Assembly (NCBI RefSeq): GCF_014490445.1
Contig: NZ_JACTUZ010000001.1
Location: forward strand, 1-64,000
Length of the DNA: 64,000 bases
Direction: 5' to 3'
Source: Pseudoroseomonas ludipueritiae
Lineage (GTDB): Bacteria > Pseudomonadota > Alphaproteobacteria > Acetobacterales > Acetobacteraceae
Part shown: positions 7,708-16,546 of the stretch, one piece after another
How positions within the stretch are numbered: the stretch's first letter is position 1
How the letters are laid out: the number at the start of each line of letters is the position of its first letter
Program-made: the position numbers and the translations under genes
Notes under the pieces: model-generated
Database searches by the model: none
What the model was told of the DNA's origin: nothing
Seen by the model: only the letters and a program-made list of their open reading frames with translations

Positions 7708-8381
7708 CGGCACGCCTGGCCCTCTACTGGGCACCGGAGGTCACCGACCCGTTGCACACGGCAGCGTCCCGCTGGCTGGGCCGCGACGCGGAAACGGGCG
7801 CCACCTTCCCGCAGGACCCCCTGCCTGGCCTGGATATCGCCGAGATCACGGCCGATGCACGCAACTACGGCTTCCATGCCACCCTGAAGCCGCCCTTCCG
7901 CCTCGCCACGTCCTACGATGCCGCGCGCGCGGAGGCGGTGGCGCTGGCGGCACGGACGGCGCCTTTCGAATTGCCGCCTTTGGCGGTGATGGACCTGGGT
8001 GGCTTTCTGGCTTTGCGGGAAAGCACGCCCTGCCCCGCCTTGCAGGCTCTCGCCGATGCCTGCGTCACCGCCCTGGACCCGCACCGCGCCCCGCCGACCG
8101 AGGCCGAGGTGGCGCGCCGCCGCCCGGAGCGCCTGAGCGAGGCGCAGCGCACAATGCTGTCCCGCTGGGGTTATCCCTATGTCTTCGCGGAATGGCAGTT
8201 CCACCTGACGCTGTCGCGGCGGCTGTCGGCGGAGGAAAAGGCGGTGGTCATGCCGGCGGCGCAGCGTGCCGTGGGTGAGGTTGCGGCGCGGCCCCGGGTG
8301 GTGCGGGAACTCTGCCTCTTCACGCAGGTCACGTCCGGCGCACCCTTCCTTATCGCGGAGCGGCTGCCCCTGGGCGGCTGA
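7704..8381 (+). CDS. DUF1045 phosphonate-metabolism protein, 2H phosphoesterase fold
   Basis: A 225-residue protein of the DUF1045/TIGR03223 type found in many rhizobial and acetobacterial C-P lyase operons. It has two H-x-T motifs, FHATLKPPF near residue 55 and FHLTLS near 170, the catalytic pair of the 2H phosphoesterase superfamily, whose members act on cyclic phosphodiesters. PhnP, the usual cyclic phosphate phosphodiesterase of the pathway, is not seen in the window, so this protein may do that step; that is inference. It starts inside phnM and its 3' end overlaps phnN tail-to-tail by 32 bp. Confidence 0.85.
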   Translation: MTARLALYWAPEVTDPLHTAASRWLGRDAETGATFPQDPLPGLDIAEITADARNYGFHATLKPPFRLATSYDAARAEAVALAARTAPFELPPLAVMDLGGFLALRESTPCPALQALADACVTALDPHRAPPTEAEVARRRPERLSEAQRTMLSRWGYPYVFAEWQFHLTLSRRLSAEEKAVVMPAAQRAVGEVAARPRVVRELCLFTQVTSGAPFLIAERLPLGG

Positions 8382-8949
8382 GGGAGGTTTCGAGGCCGTC
8401 GCACAGCGCCCGCAGCAGGCGGGCCGCGCCGGCCTCGGCCGTCGAATCATTCACCACCCGCACCACCTCCAGCCCAGGCGGCAGGGGCGCGCGGCGCGAC
8501 AGGCGCTCGGCGATTTCCTCGGCTGTTTCGCGGCCACGCCGCGCCAGGCGGGCGGCCAGAACGGCTGGAGGCGCCGTCACCTCGATGACCCGCAGGCGGT
8601 AGTGAGCATTCGCTTCCGCCAGCACCGCCCGCGACAGATTCGCGATCACCACGCGTCCAGCCGCCAGTTCCGTTTCGATCTCGCGAGGGATGCCGTAGTT
8701 GAGGCCATGCGCCTGCCAATGCAGCGCGAAGGCGCCACGGTCGCGCGCCGCGATGAACTCCGCCTCGCTCATCGGGATATGGTCCTCGGCACCGGCGTGC
8801 TGCGAGGTTTCCGCCGGGCGGGTAATGGCGCGGCGGGCGAAGACGAAGCGAGCGTCCCGGGAGAGCGCAATCCGGGCAGCCCCAAGGAGCGTGTCCTTGC
8901 CAGCCCCGGAGGGGCCCACCACAGTCATCAACCAGCCTGACATCACCAT
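8350..8949 (-). CDS. phnN: Ribose 1,5-bisphosphate phosphokinase PhnN
   Basis: A 199-residue guanylate-kinase-like protein with Walker A GPSGAGKDTLL near the N-terminus. The segments RRAITRPAE and HWQAHGLNYGIPREIE are typical of PhnN, which phosphorylates ribose 1,5-bisphosphate to PRPP, the last step of ribose recovery after C-P cleavage. The start could be ATG 8949 or ATG 8943 (MSGW). It faces the main operon and overlaps DUF1045 by 32 bp at the 3' ends, so it needs its own promoter, probably in the gap before ggt. Confidence 0.92.
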   Translation of the reverse strand: MVMSGWLMTVVGPSGAGKDTLLGAARIALSRDARFVFARRAITRPAETSQHAGAEDHIPMSEAEFIAARDRGAFALHWQAHGLNYGIPREIETELAAGRVVIANLSRAVLAEANAHYRLRVIEVTAPPAVLAARLARRGRETAEEIAERLSRRAPLPPGLEVVRVVNDSTAEAGAARLLRALCDGLETSLSRPGAAAPR

Positions 8950-9041
8950 CCCTCGATTGACCTGCCGCTTTTCCGCGCGCAGAGGGAATGACGCAAGCAG
9001 CCGGGGTGCGTTTTTGGCGGCCCCACCTCTGGAGCAACCAA

Positions 9042-10823
9042 ATGTTCACAACTCGCCCTGAGATCGCCGCCACTTTTGGCGCCGTTGGCAGCACGCACTG
9101 GATCGCCAGCCAGGTCGGCATGGCGGTGCTGGAGCGCGGCGGCAATGCCTTCGACGCCGCCGCCGCCGCCGGCTTCACGCTGCAGGTCGCCGAGCCACAT
9201 CTGAACGGGCCGCTGGGCGATTGCCCCATCATCATCCACGATGCCAAGACCGGCACGCAGAAGGTCATCTGCGGCCAGGGCGTGGCGCCGGCCGGGCTGA
9301 GCGTGGCCAAGGTGAAAGGCGAGCTGGGGCTGGACCTGATCCCGGGCACCGGCTTGCTCGCCGCCATGGTACCCGGCGCCTTCGATGCCTGGGCCACCAT
9401 GCTGCGCGACTGGGGCACCTGGACGCTGGCCGACGTGCTCTCCTTCGCCATCGGCTACGCGGAACGCGGCATCCACTATGTGCCGCGCATCTGCGCCACC
9501 ATCCAGACCGTGAAGCCGCTGTTCGAGGATGAGTGGAAGACCTCCGCTGCCCTCTGGCTGCGGGATGGCGGGCCGAAGCCGGGTACCCTCTGGGCCAACC
9601 CGACCCTGGGTGCCACCTATACCCGCGTGCTGAAGGAAGCGGCCGCCGCGGGCTCCGACCGCGTGGCGCAGATCGATGCCGCCCGGCGCGCCTGGTACGA
9701 AGGCTTCGTGGCCGAGGCCATCGACCGCTTCTGCCGGGAGAACGAAGTGCTGGACGCCTCCGGCCGCCGCCATCGCGGCGTGCTGACGGGCGATGACATG
9801 GCCCGCTGGCGCGCGCCGGTGGAGGCGCCGCTGAGCTATGACTATCGCGGCACCACCCTGCTGAAGTGCGGCCCCTGGAGCCAGGGCCCGGCGATGCTGC
9901 AGACCATGGCGGTGCTGGCCGGCTTCGACCTCGCCGCCATGGACCCGATGGGCGACGAATTCGTCCACACCGTCATCGAGGCGATGAAGCTTGGCTTCGC
10001 CGACCGCGAGGCCTTCTATGGCGACCCGGACTTCGTGGACGTGCCGATGGAGACGCTGCTCTCTGAGCCCTACAACATTGAGCGGCGCAAGCTGGTAGGC
10101 CCGCAGGCCTCCATGGAACTGCGCCCCGGCAGCGTGAACGGGCATACCCCCTGGGTGGACCATGAGGCGGAGAAGCGCCTGTCCATGCTCGGTGCCGCCG
10201 GCGCTGGTGAGCCGACGGTCTCCCGCCTCGGTGTCTCCGGCGCCGACACCTGCCATGTCGATGTCATCGACTGCTGGGGCAACATGGTCTCGGCCACGCC
10301 CTCGGGCGGCTGGCTGCAATCCTCGCCCGCCATTCCGGAACTCGGCTTCGCCCTGGGCACCCGAGGGCAGATGTTCTGGCTGGACGAATCGCTGCCTAAC
10401 GGCCTGAAGCCGGGCAAGCGGCCCCGCACCACCCTCTCCCCGGGCATGGCCCTGCGCGATGGCAGGCCCTGGATGGCCTTCGGCACCCCGGGCGGGGAGC
10501 AGCAGGACCAGTGGCAGCCGATCATGGTCGCCCGCATGCTGGACCACGGGCTGAACATCCAGCAGGCGATCGATGCCCCCGCCTTCCACAGCGAACACTG
10601 GCCTTCCTCCTTCTGGCCCCGCATGGCGCGGCCGGGCAAGGCGGTGCTGGAAGGCCGCCTCGGGCAGGCGGTGCTCGATGCCATGCTCGCGCGGGGCCAC
10701 AAGGCTGAGCTGGGCGGCGACTGGTCGGAAGGCCGCCTCTCGGCCGTGCGGCAGGAGCCGGACGGCCAGATCTTCGCGGGCGCGAACCCGCGTGGGATGC
10801 AGGGCTACGCAGTCGGCCGCTAA
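9042..10823 (+). CDS. Gamma-glutamyltransferase family protein
   Basis: A 593-residue Ntn-hydrolase. These precursors cut themselves before a threonine, which becomes the nucleophile for gamma-glutamyl transfer or hydrolysis. The predicted cut is in GADTCHVDVID with Thr at about 403, followed by GNMVSATPSGGW. The residue after the nucleophile is Cys, where classical GGTs usually have Thr or Ser (TTH). There is no convincing signal peptide, as in cytoplasmic YwrD-like members. I chose ATG 9042 because GGAG lies 7 bp upstream. Its stop overlaps the convergent permease by 4 bp. Confidence 0.88.
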   Translation: MFTTRPEIAATFGAVGSTHWIASQVGMAVLERGGNAFDAAAAAGFTLQVAEPHLNGPLGDCPIIIHDAKTGTQKVICGQGVAPAGLSVAKVKGELGLDLIPGTGLLAAMVPGAFDAWATMLRDWGTWTLADVLSFAIGYAERGIHYVPRICATIQTVKPLFEDEWKTSAALWLRDGGPKPGTLWANPTLGATYTRVLKEAAAAGSDRVAQIDAARRAWYEGFVAEAIDRFCRENEVLDASGRRHRGVLTGDDMARWRAPVEAPLSYDYRGTTLLKCGPWSQGPAMLQTMAVLAGFDLAAMDPMGDEFVHTVIEAMKLGFADREAFYGDPDFVDVPMETLLSEPYNIERRKLVGPQASMELRPGSVNGHTPWVDHEAEKRLSMLGAAGAGEPTVSRLGVSGADTCHVDVIDCWGNMVSATPSGGWLQSSPAIPELGFALGTRGQMFWLDESLPNGLKPGKRPRTTLSPGMALRDGRPWMAFGTPGGEQQDQWQPIMVARMLDHGLNIQQAIDAPAFHSEHWPSSFWPRMARPGKAVLEGRLGQAVLDAMLARGHKAELGGDWSEGRLSAVRQEPDGQIFAGANPRGMQGYAVGR

Positions 10824-11896
10824 CGCAGCACGGTCGGCTCCTCCTCCGCCCAGTCGCGGAGGAGGGTGAAGCCGACCGCCAGCAGCACCGGCCCGAGAAA
10901 CAACCCCAGGAAACCGAAGGCGAAAACGCCACCGAGGGCCCCCAGGATGGTCAGCAGCAGCGGCAGGTCGGCGCCGCGGCTGATCAGCCAGGGCCGGATG
11001 AAATTATCCACGCTGCTGATGACCGTCGCGCCATAGATGAGCAACGCGATGCCCCAGAAGGTGGAACCCTGGAACAGCAGCCAGATGGCCGCCGGCAGCC
11101 AGACAACCGGCGCGCCCACCGGCAGAATGGAAACGAGGCCCGCCGCCACGCCGAAAAGCACGGGCTGCGGCACGCCAGCGACCCAGAGGCCCAAGGCCGT
11201 CAGCGTCCCCTGCGCCACGGCGGTGCCCAGCAAGCCATAGACGACGCCCACGGTGACCGCCGCCGTCAGTTGTACCAGCCGCCGCGCCTGCGGGCCGGCG
11301 ATGCGGCTGACCAGCGCCTCCAGCACCCGCGCCATGCGCGGCCCGTCCCGATAGAAGAAGAAAGAAAGCAGGATCGCGATCACCAGTTCCGCCAGTCCGG
11401 ACAGAACCGCGAGCAAGAAGCCCAGCAGGTTCTGCGCGATCATCCCGGCATAGGGCCGCAGCATGTTCGTCAGCGGCGAGAAATCCAGTTGCAGCGCCGC
11501 CCAACGTTCCTGCAGGAAACCGCCAATCAGCGGGATATAGCCCAGCTTGTCACCGATGCCCGGCAGGCCGCCAGCGACAAAGCCTTCCACAGAATGCCGC
11601 AGGCCCTCGATATCTTCTGCCTTGAGCGGGGTGGCGAAGAGCAGCGGCAGGCCGATCAGGAGCATCTCCGCCACCACCATCACCAGCGCCGCCAGGGTGG
11701 GTGAAAGCCCCAGTTTCTCCCGCAGCATGCGGCACAGGGGCCAGGTGCAATAGGACAGGATGGCCGCCCAGAGCAGCGCGGAGATGAAGGGACGCAGCAC
11801 CAGCAGGCAGCCGACCATCAGCGCGGCCAGTGCGGCAAGGCCGAGCAGCCGCGCGGGGCGGAGCGAGTGGTCGTCCGGAGGGGAGGTCAGGCTCAT
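10820..11896 (-). CDS. AI-2E family transporter (UPF0118 permease)
   Basis: A 358-residue integral membrane protein with about eight hydrophobic segments, including two near the N-terminus, a long central loop (about 95-150) and the family-typical end DNFIRPWLISRGADLPLLL. The family includes TqsA, linked with AI-2 export, and other members that act as sodium/proton antiporters; substrate cannot be read from sequence. It is divergent from hyi and shares the CTAA stop overlap with the ggt-like gene. Confidence 0.88.
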   Translation of the reverse strand: MSLTSPPDDHSLRPARLLGLAALAALMVGCLLVLRPFISALLWAAILSYCTWPLCRMLREKLGLSPTLAALVMVVAEMLLIGLPLLFATPLKAEDIEGLRHSVEGFVAGGLPGIGDKLGYIPLIGGFLQERWAALQLDFSPLTNMLRPYAGMIAQNLLGFLLAVLSGLAELVIAILLSFFFYRDGPRMARVLEALVSRIAGPQARRLVQLTAAVTVGVVYGLLGTAVAQGTLTALGLWVAGVPQPVLFGVAAGLVSILPVGAPVVWLPAAIWLLFQGSTFWGIALLIYGATVISSVDNFIRPWLISRGADLPLLLTILGALGGVFAFGFLGLFLGPVLLAVGFTLLRDWAEEEPTVLR

Positions 11897-12017
11897 GACG
11901 GCATGATGGCCTGAGCAGCCCCCGCTCCGCCAGCACTGCCCTTGCTCTTCCGTGCGGGGTCTCTAGCCTGCGGCAGCAATGCGGCCGCCGCCGCCAGCCA
12001 GAATGAGGAAACCGTCC

Positions 12018-12797
12018 ATGCCGCGCTTTGCCGCCAACCTGTCCATGATGTTCGGGGAACTCCCCTTCCTGGACCGCTTCGCCGCCGCCCGCGCGGCCGG
12101 CTTCAGCGCGGTCGAGTTCATGTTTCCCTATGATTTCCCGGCCGCGGAGATCGCCAAGCGCCTCGCCGACAACGACCTGGCTCAGGTCCTGTTCAATGCG
12201 CCCCCGGGCGATTCGAGCAAGGGCGAACGTGGCACCGCCTGCCTGCCCGGGCGGCAGCAGGAGTTCCGCGACGGGGTGCGGCAGGCGCTGGATTATGCCG
12301 CCGCCCTCTCCTGCCCCCGCCTGCACCTGATGGCCGGCATTGCCCCCGCTGGCGTGGCGCGGGATACGCTGACCGGCGTCTATACCGCCAACCTGGCCTG
12401 GGCAGCCGAGGAAGCCGCCAAGTTCGGCGTGAAGCCGTTGATCGAGCCGATCAACCACCGGGACATCCCCGGCATGTTCCTCAATACCATGGAGCAGGGT
12501 GCGGCCATCATCGCGGCGGTGGGGCCGGAACGGCTGGGGCTGCAGTTCGACCTTTACCATTGCCAGGTGACGGAGGGCGACATCGTCAAGCGGGTGGAAA
12601 AGCACCTGCCGATCATCGCGCACATGCAGGTGGCCGATGTTCCCGGCCGTAACGAACCTGGCACCGGAGAGGTAAACTGGCCTTTCGTCTTCGAGCGGAT
12701 TGACGCGCTCGGATACCGTGGCTGGATCGGATGCGAGTACCGCCCAATGGGGGAGACCGTCGCTGGCCTCGGCTGGTTCGCACCTTACCGCGCCTGA
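12018..12797 (+). CDS. hyi: Hydroxypyruvate isomerase family protein
   Basis: A 259-residue TIM-barrel isomerase with MPRFAANLSMMFGELPFLDRF at the start, characteristic of Hyi. The active-site segments IEPINHRDIPG (Glu), LQFDLYHCQ (Asp, His), HMQVADVPGRNEPGTGE and GCEYRP (Glu) are all present. Hyi interconverts hydroxypyruvate and tartronate semialdehyde in glyoxylate metabolism. No glyoxylate carboligase or tartronate semialdehyde reductase is nearby, so the physiological substrate is open. ATG 12018 was chosen because GAGGAA ends 7 bp before it. Confidence 0.88.
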   Translation: MPRFAANLSMMFGELPFLDRFAAARAAGFSAVEFMFPYDFPAAEIAKRLADNDLAQVLFNAPPGDSSKGERGTACLPGRQQEFRDGVRQALDYAAALSCPRLHLMAGIAPAGVARDTLTGVYTANLAWAAEEAAKFGVKPLIEPINHRDIPGMFLNTMEQGAAIIAAVGPERLGLQFDLYHCQVTEGDIVKRVEKHLPIIAHMQVADVPGRNEPGTGEVNWPFVFERIDALGYRGWIGCEYRPMGETVAGLGWFAPYRA

Positions 12798-12853
12798 GGG
12801 CGGAGCAGCACCGCGATACTGAAACTGCGCCTTGGCTTTCCGCAGCCAGCTTG

Positions 12854-12901
12854 AACACCACTATTGGTGTTGCCTTCTCCCAAAGGGAAGCGCATTTTCC
12901 C
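12854..12901. promoter_or_regulatory. Two inverted repeats upstream of the XRE regulator
   Basis: AACACCA (12854-12860) and TGGTGTT (12865-12871) form a perfect 7-bp inverted repeat around CTAT. A second, GGGAA (12885-12889) with TTCCC (12897-12901), follows. Neither is followed by a T run, so they are poor terminators for hyi. Their position about 80-125 bp before the XRE start makes them candidate operators. Confidence 0.35.
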
Positions 12902-12977
12902 ATCCGGTGAGCACCACGCGAGACGCTTCTCCTGTGGCGCTTTCTTTTACCCGGGCTTTTAGCTTCGAGAGGTAGTC

Positions 12978-13850
12978 ATGCGGTTCGCAGATATCGGTCA
13001 GCAGTTGCGGGCCTACCGTCTCGAGTCCGGCATGCGGGCGGAGGAAATCGCCGCCCGCCTCGGCGTCTCCCGCGCCGCCCTCTACCGGTATGAGAAGGGC
13101 GAGGTCATCAAGCTGGACACGATCCGGCGCCTCGCTGAACTTCTGAAGATCTCGCCGCTGTCCTTGCTGGGCATTGGCGTGGAGTATTTCTCCCGCCCCC
13201 TCGCCTTCCAGGAACGGCTGCGGCAGGTCGAGGAGCAGGCCGACCAGATCCTGCAGGTCGGTGGCGCCGTCTGCTACCAGACCACCACGGAAGCCTTCGA
13301 CGGCGCCCTGGCAGAGGCCTGGGCCGAGGCTGCCGATCAGGCGCAGGAGCGTATCGCCGCGCGCGCCGCCGCCGACCAGGCCATGGGGCTCCTCGCCGCG
13401 CGCAAGAAGCTGCACCAGGCACGGCGGGCCAATATCATCGCCATGCTGTCCGAGACCGCCTTGCGGCGCATGCTGATGGAAGGGGTGGCTGCTGGCGCCG
13501 GCCTTTCCGAGCGTACCCGCACCCGTTGCCGCCTTGCCGCCCGCACCGAGGCCGAGAGCATCGCCGCGCAGATGGAAACCGTGCCGATCGGACTGCAGTT
13601 GGGCCTGCTGGCCTCGGAACCTGCCGGCAACTTCCTGGTCCTGCGTGGGCGGGAGCGCGCGCATGTCTGCCTCAGCCCCTTCGCGCCGGAGATGACGCCG
13701 GGCGCCGGCATCGGCGTCGGCAGCATCACGGCGGCGGATGAGGCGGTAAGCGCCCACCAGCGGGTCGCCGAAGCCGCCTGGCGCGATGCGCTGAAAGGCG
13801 CCGCCGCCGCCGGCCGCGTGCGCGACCTGATCCGGGAGACGGCGCGCTAA
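12978..13850 (+). CDS. XRE-family transcriptional regulator with long C-terminal domain
   Basis: A 290-residue protein with an N-terminal helix-turn-helix (about residues 5-62; EIAARLGVSRAALYRYEKGEV). Residues 63-290 form an alanine-rich, largely helical domain that I do not recognise, probably for effector binding or oligomerisation. The 3' end overlaps the convergent Pat-like gene by 4 bp (CTAA). Context suggests a possible link with acyl-CoA metabolism, but this is only proximity. RBS GAGAGG lies before the ATG. Confidence 0.82.
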   Translation: MRFADIGQQLRAYRLESGMRAEEIAARLGVSRAALYRYEKGEVIKLDTIRRLAELLKISPLSLLGIGVEYFSRPLAFQERLRQVEEQADQILQVGGAVCYQTTTEAFDGALAEAWAEAADQAQERIAARAAADQAMGLLAARKKLHQARRANIIAMLSETALRRMLMEGVAAGAGLSERTRTRCRLAARTEAESIAAQMETVPIGLQLGLLASEPAGNFLVLRGRERAHVCLSPFAPEMTPGAGIGVGSITAADEAVSAHQRVAEAAWRDALKGAAAAGRVRDLIRETAR

Positions 13851-16495
13851 AGCTCGATCCGCGCTTCCATCACTTCATCATCGCCGGGCACGCGGCGCAG
13901 GGTGAAGCCCAGCGCCTTCACGAAGCCGATCATCGGCCGGTTATCGGCCAGGACCTGCCCTGCCACGGTATGCAGGCCCTGGGCACGGGCCCAGGCCAGC
14001 AACTGCTCCATCAGGTGGCGCGCAAGCCCCTGCCCCTTCCAATCGGGCAAGGTGACAACAGCGAATTCCCCGGTATCGCTACCCGGCTCGCGGATCAGCC
14101 GCGCACTGCCAACGGTGCGGTCCGGTCCATCCTGGCGCTGCTCCACCGCCACGAAGGCCATTTCCCGGTCGTAGTCGATCTGCGTCATGCGCACGATCTG
14201 CTCGGGCGGCAGCGCCCGGATCTGCGTGAAGAAGCGCCAGCGCACGTCTTCAGGGGTCAGTTGCCGAAAGGCCTCGGCATGCGCTTCGGCATCCTCGGGG
14301 CGGATGGGACGCACCATGAGCTTGCGGCCGTCGCGTGCTGTCCATTCATGCGTCAACTGTGCCGGATAGGGGGGAACAGCCAGGAAGCCCGCCTCCCCCG
14401 GCGGGCGCAGGCGGAGCGAGGCATCCAGCACCACGGCCTCCTGCCGTCGGGCCAGCAGCGGGTTTATGATCAGGTCTTCAACCTCGGGGAAGTCGACCGC
14501 GATCTGCGAGACGCGAACCAGCGTATCCACCACCCGTTCCAGATCGACGGCAGCGAGATCGCGGAAGCCGGATAGCAACCGGGCACCGCGCGTGCGGCGG
14601 ATCTGCGCCAGCGCCAGCGCCCGGTTCAGCGGCGGGAGGTCAAAGGCGACGTCCGGCTCGAAATCCGACGCGGTGCCGCCGCGCCCGAAGCCGATCCAGG
14701 GGCCGAACATCGGGTCGTCCCCCAGGCGAATCCGCAATTCATGGGCCTTGGGCGTGCCGAGGCCGAGCATCCGCTGCACCAGAACCCCTTGCAGGCGCAG
14801 GCCGGGATGGTCACGCCGTGCCTGCTCCAGCATCGTGGCGGCCGCTTGTGCGACGGCAGCGGCATCCGGCAGGTTGAGCATGACGCCGCCGATCTCCGTC
14901 TTGCGCGGCAGGTCGGGGCTGGAAAGCTTCACCACCACCGGAAAGCCCAAGCGCTGTGCCGCAGCAGCGGCGGCGTCGGGGTCGGCCGCGATTTCTCCGG
15001 GCACCACAGGCTGGCCATAGGCGGCCAGGATCGACAAAGCCTCCTGCTCCGTCAGCGAAAGGCGGCCTTCCGCGCGTACGCCATCCAGAATGCGCCGGAC
15101 GGCGGCCCGGTCAGGCGTCAGATGCAGCACGTCCCGTGGCGGCAGTTCGGCTGCGGCGGCGCGGTTGCGGCGGTCCACCGCCAGATGCAGCGCTCCGCGT
15201 ACCGCCGCTTCCGGCGAGGCGAAGACGGCAATGCCAGCCTGCGCCAAGCGCCGCCTTGCGGGCTCGGCACTGGCATGTCCCAGCCAACCCGCGAGGACCG
15301 GTGCGCCACGGGTCGCTTTGGCGGCAGCGGCCATGTTGCCGGCCGCGACCACCTCGTCCTCACCGGCAGACGGGGAGTGCACCGCCACCACGGCATCCAC
15401 CTCCGGCAAAGCCGCCAGCAGGGCAGCGGCTTCGGCGAGGCGATGCGCCTGCCCGCGCGGCAACAGGAGGGGATTGGCCGCCGAGGCGTCCGGCAGCACC
15501 AGGGCCATGGTCCTGCCGGCTGCCTCACCCCAGCAGGCCAGCCGGGCGCCGCTGGCCACCACCGCATCGGCCGCGAGCTGCGCGGGCCCCTGGCCGTTGG
15601 AGACGATGGCGATGCGGTCTCCCGCCATGGCATCCGGCCCGGTGCGGCGGGCTGGCCTCACCCTGGCCAGGGTCTCGGCGGCGGCCAACAGGTCCTCGAA
15701 GCCATTGACGCGCAGCACGCCAGCGCGGCGCAATGCCGCCTCCATCACCGCATCCGCCGTGCCGGAAGCATCGTTCTGCCGGCCGCCGGGCCTCAGGGCC
15801 ACCACGGGGCGGGTGCGCGCCGTGGCGCGGGCGGCGGAGATAAACATCCGGCGGTTCTTGATGCGCCGGATATCCAGCAACACCGCGCCCGCCATGGCGT
15901 CGCGTGCCAGCCAGTCCAGCGCCATGGCGAAACCCACGCCCTGGTTGGTGCCGATGCCAAGGATGTGGCTGAAGCCAAGTTCCTCCCCGGCGGCCCAATC
16001 TATCACGGCACGCGCGGTGGCGGAGGACTGGCAGAGCAAGGCCAACCGCCCCGGGCGAGGCGTAATATGTGAGAGGCTGGCATTCAGCCCGAGCGCCGGC
16101 AGGCACAGGCCGAAGCTATGGGAACCAAAAGCCCGCACGCCCGTCCATGCACTCAGCGCTGCCAGATCGGGCGAAGCCACCGGCACCACCGCGGCAAAGC
16201 AACCACGAGCGGCGAGACTTTCCATCGCCCGGGCCTGCGCCTCAGGCGGCAGGCACAACACGGCCAGATCGGGGGGCTCCGGCAGATCCTCGATGCTGGC
16301 TGCCGGGGCCAGCCCATCCTGCTGGCAGCCGACGGCATAGAGGCTGCCCTTGAAGCCGCCGGAAGCCAGGTTGTGCGCCAGGATCGCGGTTTCACCTAGC
16401 GTCTCATCACCCACCAGCACCACGGATCGGGGCCGGAAAAGCGCCGTGTCGCGAAAACCGTGCGGAGAGCGGGAGAGCGGAACGGGCAAGGTCAT
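13847..16495 (-). CDS. Acyl-CoA synthetase (ADP-forming)-GNAT fusion, Pat/YfiQ-type lysine acetyltransferase
   Basis: An 882-residue fusion. The order is an N-terminal CoA-binding Rossmann domain (about 10-120; SVVLVGDETLGE), succinyl-CoA-ligase-like domains (about 140-440), an ATP-grasp domain (about 470-690; GFPVVVKLSSPDLPRKTEIG), and a C-terminal GNAT domain (about 715-880; DWKGQGLARHLMEQLL for acetyl-CoA binding). Salmonella Pat (886 residues) has the same layout and inactivates Acs by acetylation. The phosphorylated histidine of true NDP-forming synthetases is not obvious. ATG 16495 was chosen over the longer open frame. It faces the XRE regulator. Confidence 0.88.
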   Translation of the reverse strand: MTLPVPLSRSPHGFRDTALFRPRSVVLVGDETLGETAILAHNLASGGFKGSLYAVGCQQDGLAPAASIEDLPEPPDLAVLCLPPEAQARAMESLAARGCFAAVVPVASPDLAALSAWTGVRAFGSHSFGLCLPALGLNASLSHITPRPGRLALLCQSSATARAVIDWAAGEELGFSHILGIGTNQGVGFAMALDWLARDAMAGAVLLDIRRIKNRRMFISAARATARTRPVVALRPGGRQNDASGTADAVMEAALRRAGVLRVNGFEDLLAAAETLARVRPARRTGPDAMAGDRIAIVSNGQGPAQLAADAVVASGARLACWGEAAGRTMALVLPDASAANPLLLPRGQAHRLAEAAALLAALPEVDAVVAVHSPSAGEDEVVAAGNMAAAAKATRGAPVLAGWLGHASAEPARRRLAQAGIAVFASPEAAVRGALHLAVDRRNRAAAAELPPRDVLHLTPDRAAVRRILDGVRAEGRLSLTEQEALSILAAYGQPVVPGEIAADPDAAAAAAQRLGFPVVVKLSSPDLPRKTEIGGVMLNLPDAAAVAQAAATMLEQARRDHPGLRLQGVLVQRMLGLGTPKAHELRIRLGDDPMFGPWIGFGRGGTASDFEPDVAFDLPPLNRALALAQIRRTRGARLLSGFRDLAAVDLERVVDTLVRVSQIAVDFPEVEDLIINPLLARRQEAVVLDASLRLRPPGEAGFLAVPPYPAQLTHEWTARDGRKLMVRPIRPEDAEAHAEAFRQLTPEDVRWRFFTQIRALPPEQIVRMTQIDYDREMAFVAVEQRQDGPDRTVGSARLIREPGSDTGEFAVVTLPDWKGQGLARHLMEQLLAWARAQGLHTVAGQVLADNRPMIGFVKALGFTLRRVPGDDEVMEARIEL

Positions 16496-16546
16496 GACGC
16501 CATCAGCATGGCGCGGCCCTGCCCGTTCCGGCAACTCCGCTGGGCT

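Noticed and set aside
8943-10700. Long open frame (585 codons) on the minus strand
   Set aside because: It lies antisense to the ggt-like gene, has Gly/His/Arg-rich sequence with no domain, and follows from high GC.
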